Source of the DNA: Nitrospirota bacterium
GTDB lineage: Bacteria > Nitrospirota > Nitrospiria > Nitrospirales > Nitrospiraceae
DNA: 12,248 nucleotides
Reading direction: 5' to 3'
NCBI GenBank assembly: GCA_016222925.1
Contig: JACRQB010000102.1
Location: 1-12,248 of the forward strand
Shown here piece after piece: positions 8,082 through 12,248 of this stretch. Position 1 is the first letter of the stretch. Every line of letters starts with the position of its first letter. Below the pieces are notes generated by a model. That model saw nothing but the letters and a program-made list of their open reading frames with translations. It made no database searches and was not told the DNA's origin. Position numbers and translations under genes: made by a program.

Positions 8082-8354
8082 ATGCGGAAGGTTTCCTCTA
8101 AAGCAGTGAAAGACGACCTTCGATCAGAGTACGATTTGACCAAGCTGAGAAAAGCTGTGCGCGGAAAATACTATAAGCAAGCCATGACGGGAACAAATCT
8201 TGTGATAGTCGACCCAGACTTAGCAAAAGTATTTCCGGATTCGGCTTCCGTAAACCGAGCCTTGCGGGTTTTGTGTGACGCGGCTGGCAAGTCAACTCAG
8301 CCATCCCGGCGCTCCACCAAAAAGTCAGCACATCGGAAACGATCGGCTGCCTAG
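8082..8354 (+). CDS. Small basic hypothetical protein, antitoxin-like
   Basis: 90 residues if started at ATG 8082, which I prefer because AAGGGA (8071-8076) lies 5 bases upstream. A GTG at 8046 would add 12 residues but has no ribosome binding site. The core reads D-D-L-R-S-E-Y-D-L, then V-R-G-K-Y-Y-K, N-L-V-I-V-D-P-D-L and F-P-D-S-A-S-V-N-R-A-L-R-V-L. This matches my memory of a widespread family of short proteins often considered antitoxin-like. The C-terminal tail is rich in Lys, Arg and Ser and could bind nucleic acid. No toxin gene is adjacent on either strand, so it is an orphan here. It sits between the two copies of the tail-lipoprotein unit. Function is inferred only from resemblance. 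Confidence 0.7.
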   Translation: MRKVSSKAVKDDLRSEYDLTKLRKAVRGKYYKQAMTGTNLVIVDPDLAKVFPDSASVNRALRVLCDAAGKSTQPSRRSTKKSAHRKRSAA

Positions 8355-8407
8355 CCTACAGCGTTGCCCGATGTTTCTCTGGTCATCTTCTTGAGAAGTT
8401 ACCATCA

Positions 8408-8548
8408 ATGTGTCGGAATCATACCTCCGGGAGAGTCGCCATCACCGAGGACGAAATCGGTACGCGGCTGGCCCGCATGAATCTGACACGACTATTGATC
8501 GATATCCCGGATGACCGGCACTGGGTAGTCGGGGGAATTATTTACTGA
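8408..8548 (+). pseudogene. 46-codon remnant carrying methyltransferase C-terminal tail (copy 2)
   Basis: ATG 8408 opens a short frame whose first 11 codons are unrelated to the tail. From 8441 it encodes I-T-E-D-E-I-G ... D-D-R-H-W-V-V-G-G-I-I-Y and stops at TGA 8546-8548. The tail equals that at 7552-7656 except for two residues, though about 19 bases differ. No catalytic part of the methyltransferase precedes it and the ribosome binding site is weak. It is most likely a leftover of a second methyltransferase gene, but the kept reading frame leaves a small expressed peptide possible. Confidence 0.6.
8444..8548 (+). repeat. Copy 2 of duplicated tail block
   Basis: Partner of 7552-7656. The equal 105-base length, the shared TGA and the closely following lipoprotein paralogue (8 bases downstream here, 23 bases in copy 1) identify an old tandem duplication. 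Confidence 0.85.
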
Positions 8549-8555
8549 GGGCTGT

Positions 8556-8909
8556 ATGCGAGAAAACGTACGGTGTCTTGTCAAGAGACGATGGCATCAT
8601 GTCTGCACCCTTGCAACTGGTGGCATGTTCATCGCAGTTCTTTCAGCCGGATGTGGTGAGCGAGAAAACTGGCTTGAGGTCGAGAGGCCAACGGAGGTTC
8701 GGCTTATCGAACAGTTGTCGCCTTCTCCTGGGTCCGCGAGTACTGGTGTAGAACCGGGAAAGGTTGTAGCGACTCTAAAGCCAGGCGAAACGGCACGAGT
8801 CGTCGCGGTGTATCACGGTTAGGACTCAGACGGTTTCAAGGTCGAGCTTGCCGATGGCACCGAGGGACTTATCCTTGCTGGCGATACCTTCAAAGTCGTG
8901 TCTCGGTGA
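8556..8909 (+). pseudogene. Lipoprotein paralogue (copy 2) with in-frame TAG stop
   Basis: It encodes a signal-peptide-like N-terminus ending L-S-A-G-C (Cys33) and a mature part clearly related to the intact copy at 7680. Shared features are E-R/K-P-T-E-V, L/V-x-P-S-P, G-V-x-P-G, G-E-T-A-R and a C-terminus almost identical from D-G-T-E-G-L-I-L-A-G-D to the end. After 88 codons a TAG stands at 8820-8822, where copy 1 has AAG (Lys), so one A-to-T change explains it. The frame then continues for 28 codons to TGA 8907-8909. The stop removes the conserved half of the SH3-like region. A GAGGG ribosome binding site lies 4 bases before the ATG and overlaps the stop of the tail remnant, so the two were translationally coupled. 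Confidence 0.8.
8820..8822 (+). other. Premature amber stop in lipoprotein copy 2
   Basis: TAG replaces the AAG found at the aligned position of copy 1 (Y-Q-G-K-D against Y-H-G-stop-D). The sequence on both sides stays in frame and conserved, so it is a point change and not an indel. Confidence 0.8.
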
Positions 8910-8938
8910 GACGCAGAACACCACGATGCTCCTCTGCC

Positions 8939-10350
8939 CTAGTTGTTGGGTGAATCGAGGCTGGTGAGCTCTTTGTTTAGCACTGCGGCCACACACGTTG
9001 CGAGTGCCGCATTGCCTCGCAGGGTGTAGTGATTCTCGGGCATGTAGAGATCGGAGAGGGGGATCGCGGAGAAGCATGGAGTGGAATCGAGATAAGCCAC
9101 GCCAGCCGCTTGAGCCACTTGGATCCCAACGGGAGACGTCGATTGGGGCCGTTGGAGTTCCTGTTTGGATGGGAAGAACACCACGATCGGGATCGAACCT
9201 TCTTCTTGGACGGTGTCGACAAATGTCCTCAGCAGCCTCGCATTCATGTTGACAAGTGCCTCATCCGAAGTCTCTGGTCTTGGGGCTTCCCATGCAGAAC
9301 GCCACGTGATGAAGAATCGGACGAGATACGAGGCGTGATAAAACCGTTCTTCCCAGTCGCTTGGGCGGAATCCTTTTTGATATTCCAGAAATGGAAGCTC
9401 AAAAACCGATGCCTTGGACAATATGACATCAGGATGCAGGGGGGGGTATTGAGCAGCACGAAGTCATTCTCCCTGAGGACCACTCGAGGTTTCGAGTACG
9501 CGCGTGGCCAAGTCAGACTACCGAGAAAGGGATACACCCACATCGCCCGTTCATTATCGCTAGAAATGAAGCCGAGAATCACAATTTTTGGCTTCCACGG
9601 GCGAACATCTCGTTGATACCGGAGAAGGATTTGGCCCAGGCCATGACTAGGAACTCCAAAATTCAAGACTCGATATCGAGAGCCGAGGGTTTGCTCCAAA
9701 TAGAATCCATAGGTTTCCTCGTACCGCACCTCATAGCCAAAGGTAAAGGAATCGCCGATCAAGGCAATATCGGTGCGCTCAGGATTCTCTTTAAACGAGA
9801 AGCCCTCACCTGAGGAACGCAGGCCTTCTGCACTAGTCCAATACAGCTGGTTGATACTCTGTGCATTCGGCCGAAGCTTTGAGCCTAACAGCGCATCATC
9901 CTCGTACAGACCTGACGCACCTCGACTGGAAGCTTCATCGTGAATGCGGCGAAAATGGGACCTGACGCTTTCCCAGCTGTAGGGTTTCAGCGCCAGAAAT
10001 CCAATTTTATCGTATCCTCCTTCGTGACGAATGCTGAATCTCAACGCAATCTCACCAGCGAGGATCAGGAGCAGCACCGTAACCAGATTCATCCCCACCA
10101 GGAGGTGGAAGTGAGGGGACTGTGATTGTCGGTCTCTCAAAAAGGTTCGTATGACAACCCAGGTACAGAGAAGAGCGAGGGCCATAGCCATACAGAGTGC
10201 GATGCCTGGGTTACTGTGGAGGAACAGGTCCAAGGGGCGCTCGCCCTTCATGTGCAACGCTTTGGCGATGACGAGCGCTGCCAACTCGAAAAGGAAGAGA
10301 GCAGCCAGTGGGAAGAATTCTCGGTTGGAGGAGGACGCCCTGGAGTGCAT
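8939..10350 (-). pseudogene. Membrane-anchored SGNH/GDSL hydrolase, frameshifted at a C8 tract
   Basis: Two overlapping minus-strand frames are halves of one protein. The first (ATG 10350, 368 codons to about 9244) has three hydrophobic segments (about 13-32, 49-67, 84-104), the SGNH block I G-D-S-F at 199-202 with the nucleophile Ser201, N-F-G-V-P-S-H-G at 230-237 (Gly block) and S-D-N around 264-266. The second frame, ending at TAG 8941-8939, carries the rest, including P-E-N-H-Y-T-L-R-G-N with the likely catalytic His. Joining them at the C8 run with one extra C gives about 470 residues (...N-T-P-P-L-H-P-D-V-I-L-S-K...). In the recorded sequence the first frame runs into unrelated residues after about 304 and lacks the His block. 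Related proteins deacylate or acylate envelope polysaccharides or lipids; the substrate here is unknown. No Shine-Dalgarno is seen, and a small mobile element sits 9 bases beyond a short leader. Read error, phase variation or decay are all possible. Confidence 0.75.
9439..9446 (-). repeat. Run of eight G (eight C on the coding strand) at the frameshift point
   Basis: A mononucleotide tract inside the hydrolase gene. The frame before it and the frame after it differ by one base; nine C (or six) would restore one continuous protein. Confidence 0.85.
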
Positions 10351-10360
10351 CTGATTATTT

Positions 10361-10369
10361 ATACCACAT
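10361..10369 (+). repeat. Left target-site duplication, 9 bp
   Basis: ATACCACAT directly abuts the left terminal inverted repeat and recurs at 10542-10550 after the right one. Confidence 0.85.
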
Positions 10370-10389
10370 CAGTAGTGTCCCAACGTTTA
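10370..10389 (+). repeat. Left terminal inverted repeat
   Basis: Twenty bases, perfectly complementary to 10522-10541. Identity stops at position 21, so the repeat length is well defined. Confidence 0.9.
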
Positions 10390-10521
10390 GTGAAAGAGCA
10401 ATTTGTGCCTCATAAGTGACTAATTCCACTAAGCACGCATTTCGGTGCGTGATTGAAGTCGGCTCCAGGTGGAGAAGGTACGAACAGCAAGCCAGTTAAT
10501 AGGTATCAAGCCTTGCTGACA

Positions 10522-10541
10522 TAAACGTTGGGACACTACTG
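10522..10541 (-). repeat. Right terminal inverted repeat
   Basis: Perfect reverse complement of 10370-10389. Confidence 0.9.
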
Positions 10542-10550
10542 ATACCACAT
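10542..10550 (+). repeat. Right target-site duplication, 9 bp
   Basis: ATACCACAT, identical to 10361-10369 and abutting the right terminal repeat. Confidence 0.85.
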
Positions 10551-10614
10551 AGGGAATAGGGGGCAGAGAACAATTTCAATGACCAGGTGAGGTTCATCAC
10601 GACATTGCTCTGAG

Positions 10615-11700
10615 CTACTGGAGGGCATCCGGTGGGGTTTTGAGGAGCTTGGCGAAGCGATTCTTGTCGATACATTTCTCGTACGCCTCCTCGGGCGAAA
10701 TCCATTTCTTCGTGAGGAGATCCTGAATCGCGTCATCCAGGGTTTGCATGCCGACGTTCTTCCCGGTCTGCATCTGCGAGGCGATCTGGACCGTTTTGGC
10801 GTCCCGGATGAGATTGCTGACGGCCGGGGTGCAGACCAAAATCTCCAGCGCGGCACACCGCCCCTTCTGATCGATTCGCTTGAAAAGATTCTGGGCCACC
10901 ACGACGCGGAGTGCCGTGGACAGGGTGTTGCGAATCTGTGGCTGCTCCGAGGCTGGAAAGACTTCGATGATGCGGTCGACGGTCTTGGCGGCGTTCTCCG
11001 TGTGCAGCGTCCCGAATACCAAATGCCCCGTTGCTGCCGCTTCTACCGCTAACGCGATGGTTTCTAGGTCCCGCATTTCGCCGACCAGAATAATGTCCGG
11101 ATCCTCACGAAGGGCTCCCCGCAGAGCCGAACCGAATGTGATGGTGTGTAAGCCGATCTCTCGGTGGTTGACGATGCAGTTCTTGCTCTGGTGGACGAAC
11201 TCGATCGGATCCTCGATGGTCAGAATGTGATCCTTCCGGTGGCGGTTCGCATAATCAACCATCGCCGCCAGAGTCGTTGATTTTCCGCTGCCGGTGGGGC
11301 CCGTGACCAGCACCAGCCCTTTTCGTAACATTGCCGCGCGTGTCAGCACGGGCGGCAGGCCCAACTCTTCGGCAGAGAGGATTTTGGTGGGAATCTTCCG
11401 AAACACCGCCCCCATCCCATATTTGTGGTTGAAGAAATTGGAACGGAAGCGGGCTATTCCGGGGATCTCATATCCGAAGTCCACATCGCCCGTCGCTTCG
11501 AATACCTCCTTCTTCGGGCTCGGTGTGATCTCATAGAGCATGTCGTGGAGCACTTGGTTGTCGAGCACCGCAGTCCCCGATAGGCGTTCCAATTCACCGT
11601 TGATGCGAAAGGTCGGGACTTGTCCTGCAATCAGATGCAGGTCCGACGCCCCATGGTCGATCATCATGCGAAAGAGTTCATCGATCTTCGGCATAGCCAT
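10615..11700 (-). CDS. pilT: Type IV pilus retraction ATPase PilT
   Basis: 361-residue cytoplasmic hexameric ATPase that powers pilus retraction in twitching motility and DNA uptake. From the ATG at 11700 it opens with the PilT-type I-D-E-L-F-R-M-M-I-D-H-G-A-S-D-L-H-L. It has Walker A G-P-T-G-S-G-K-S-T at 134-142, the Asp box I-E-D-P-I-E-F around 162-168, Walker B I-I-L-V-G-E-M-R-D at 203-211 and the His box T-L-H-T-E-N-A-A-K-T-V-D-R around 231-243. A-V-S-N-L-I-R-D at 293-300 stands where PilT has A-I-R-N-L-I-R-E, which favours PilT over PilB; the first Arg of that motif is Ser here, a deviation that might mark a PilT paralogue. The frame is open to an ATG at 11820, but the extra 40 residues do not look family-like, and AGGAG 4 bases before ATG 11700 fixes the start. 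No other pilus genes are in the window. Confidence 0.95.
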   Translation of the reverse strand: MAMPKIDELFRMMIDHGASDLHLIAGQVPTFRINGELERLSGTAVLDNQVLHDMLYEITPSPKKEVFEATGDVDFGYEIPGIARFRSNFFNHKYGMGAVFRKIPTKILSAEELGLPPVLTRAAMLRKGLVLVTGPTGSGKSTTLAAMVDYANRHRKDHILTIEDPIEFVHQSKNCIVNHREIGLHTITFGSALRGALREDPDIILVGEMRDLETIALAVEAAATGHLVFGTLHTENAAKTVDRIIEVFPASEQPQIRNTLSTALRVVVAQNLFKRIDQKGRCAALEILVCTPAVSNLIRDAKTVQIASQMQTGKNVGMQTLDDAIQDLLTKKWISPEEAYEKCIDKNRFAKLLKTPPDALQ

Positions 11701-11704
11701 CAGT

Positions 11705-11709
11705 CTCCT
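11705..11709 (-). promoter_or_regulatory. Ribosome binding site of pilT
   Basis: AGGAG on the minus strand, 4 bases before ATG 11700 (10 before the alternative ATG 11694). It decides against the longer frame from 11820. Confidence 0.75.
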
Positions 11710-11725
11710 AGTTGATACCCCTTGT

Positions 11726-11753
11726 AGTATATGCATTCTTGGCGTGCCGACAA
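11726..11753 (-). promoter_or_regulatory. Sigma70-type promoter for pilT
   Basis: On the minus strand TTGTCG (11753-11748) and TATACT (11731-11726) are separated by 16 bases, close to the TTGACA-17-TATAAT consensus. Transcription would start near 11719, about 20 bases before the pilT start codon. Inferred from sequence only. Confidence 0.5.
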
Positions 11754-11798
11754 ATGAAACTCTGATCTTGTACGGCCCTTCAATTACTGTCACTGCCC

Positions 11799-12248
11799 AT
11801 GGAAGAAGAAACCGCAACATCTCCGAGCTTGGAAGAGGAAGCCGACAAGGTTGTCATCTATTGGGAGCGGGAATACTCCACTGCCTTTCCCCCGGAGCGG
11901 CTGAAGCTGGACTTTCATCCCCACCGGCCGATGATGAGTCACATGACGCTGGATGAGCAGCGGGCGCTGGCACTACGGCTGGCTTATTCGTTGTCCGGCC
12001 GATGTGAAATTGCGTCGCACCGCATCGGGGGTCCAGTGGCAATCACCGCCGATCGCGCCGGAAGAGCGATTGCTCGGCTACAAGACCTTCTCCGGCATGT
12101 ACGTCGATTTGATTCTGAACAGCGGGTATCCCAAGCTCTGTTGTGGGGTCCGCCTGTACTACCCCAAACATGTCGGCTTGATGATGAAGGATCTGCCCAA
12201 CCACTTCTATCATCACCCGGACCGGACGTTTACTGTTTGGGAGGGGAT
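11799..12248 (+). CDS. Unknown protein divergent from pilT, apparent internal frameshift, 3' end outside window
   Basis: ATG 11799 opens an acidic N-terminus (M-E-E-E-T, E-E-E-A-D-K) followed by V-V-I-Y-W-E-R-E-Y and L-D-E-Q-R-A-L-A-L-R-L-A-Y-S-L, with typical G/C-ending codons to about 11990. Beyond that this frame stays open but its residues and codon use look random. The +1 frame becomes convincing instead: P-A-D-V-K-L-R-R-T, L-G-Y-K-T-F-S-G-M-Y-V-D-L, Y-P-K-L-C-C-G-V-R-L-Y-Y-P-K-H-V-G-L and F-Y-H-H-P-D-R-T-F-T-V-W-E to the window edge. One surplus base between about 11985 and 11998 would explain the switch. Alternatively two genes abut, the second starting at ATG 11953 or GTG 12004. No signal peptide or known domain is recognised. 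The gene has a weak ribosome binding site and shares a 98-base intergenic region with pilT, so the two may be co-regulated. Confidence 0.6.
   Translation, partial: MEEETATSPSLEEEADKVVIYWEREYSTAFPPERLKLDFHPHRPMMSHMTLDEQRALALRLAYSLSGRCEIASHRIGGPVAITADRAGRAIARLQDLLRHVRRFDSEQRVSQALLWGPPVLPQTCRLDDEGSAQPLLSSPGPDVYCLGGD

Larger units (their letters stand above)
10370..10541. mobile_element. 172-bp MITE-like element with 20-bp terminal inverted repeats and 9-bp target duplication
   Basis: The left end CAGTAGTGTCCCAACGTTTA (10370-10389) is the exact reverse complement of 10522-10541. A perfect 9-base direct repeat flanks the element, the mark of transposition. The interior holds no reading frame of note. 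It has a small hairpin (CACGCA / TGCGTG, 10434-10451, loop of six) and a second weaker one (CTCC / GGAG near 10463-10474). It has no transposase and must have been moved in trans by an enzyme recognising these ends. The 9-bp duplication narrows the family but I cannot name it. It lies between the pilT end and the hydrolase start, with its left end only 19 bases from that start codon. Confidence 0.88.

Noticed and set aside
8355..8407. Possible terminator after the antitoxin-like gene
   Set aside because: The CTTC-TTGA-GAAG fold is only four pairs long and has no U-tract after it.
9439..9446. Programmed -1 ribosomal frameshift at the C8 run
   Set aside because: The run could in principle slip, but no stimulatory stem or Shine-Dalgarno-like enhancer is evident nearby. 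Tract-length change or read error is simpler.
9029..9616. 195-codon plus-strand frame
   Set aside because: It is antisense to the hydrolase gene, whose two halves show SGNH motifs. No family-like pattern is seen in the plus-strand product.
10431..10474. Small hairpins inside the mobile element as an independent RNA gene or terminator
   Set aside because: Stems are only 4-6 bp, with no following T-run. They are explained as internal parts of the element.
10615..11820. Longer pilT start at 11820
   Set aside because: The additional 40 residues are unlike PilT N-termini and would overlap the likely promoter. AGGAG lies just before ATG 11700.
11540..11956. 138-codon plus-strand frame overlapping pilT and the next gene
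   Set aside because: It is antisense to the pilT N-terminus and out of frame with the convincing ATG 11799 frame.
1..12248. CRISPR array, tRNA or rRNA genes
   Set aside because: No regularly spaced repeats, no cloverleaf-like sequence and no conserved rRNA stretch were found on reading.

Overview
The window looks like a chromosomal segment of a moderately high-GC Gram-negative-type bacterium. Codon use favours G/C at third positions. The gene styles (LplT-like/PlsC/acyl-ACP synthetase fusion, membrane-anchored MutS-like ATPase, stand-alone PilT) remind me of Nitrospira/Nitrospirota; that assignment is inference from overall resemblance only. No RNA genes, CRISPR arrays, prophage genes or transposase genes were seen.

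Layout. (1) Positions 1-5787, minus strand, read right to left: a MutS-like ATPase with membrane segments, a 1150-residue three-part transporter/acyltransferase/acyl-ACP synthetase (Aas-type), and a metal-dependent amidohydrolase cut by the window edge. Gaps of 23 and 26 bases suggest one transcription unit. (2) Positions 5965-7190, plus strand: prmA (ribosomal protein L11 methyltransferase), followed after 2 bases by a MOSC-domain gene. (3) Positions 7170-8910: a scrambled accessory patch. The MOSC gene has lost its C-terminus and runs in frame into a class I methyltransferase that itself has an internal deletion. The last 35 codons of that methyltransferase plus a small lipoprotein gene occur twice; the second lipoprotein copy has a single-base nonsense mutation. 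A small antitoxin-like gene lies between the copies. (4) Positions 8939-10350, minus strand: a membrane-anchored SGNH/GDSL hydrolase split by a frameshift at a run of eight C (coding strand), separating the Ser block from the His block. (5) Positions 10361-10550: a transposase-less 172-bp element with perfect 20-bp terminal inverted repeats and a 9-bp target duplication, next to the hydrolase start. (6) Positions 10615-11700, minus strand: pilT, the type IV pilus retraction ATPase, with a recognisable promoter and RBS. (7) From 11799, plus strand: a divergent unknown gene that runs off the window and appears to change frame near 11990.

The left half has housekeeping or envelope functions (phospholipid remodelling, translation-factor methylation). 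The stretch from about 7170 to 10550 is decaying and rearranged. Several genes (MutS-like N-terminus, methyltransferase, lipoprotein copy 2, hydrolase, last gene) show indels or stops. Some may be real decay or phase variation; others may be assembly errors, and raw reads would be needed to tell.
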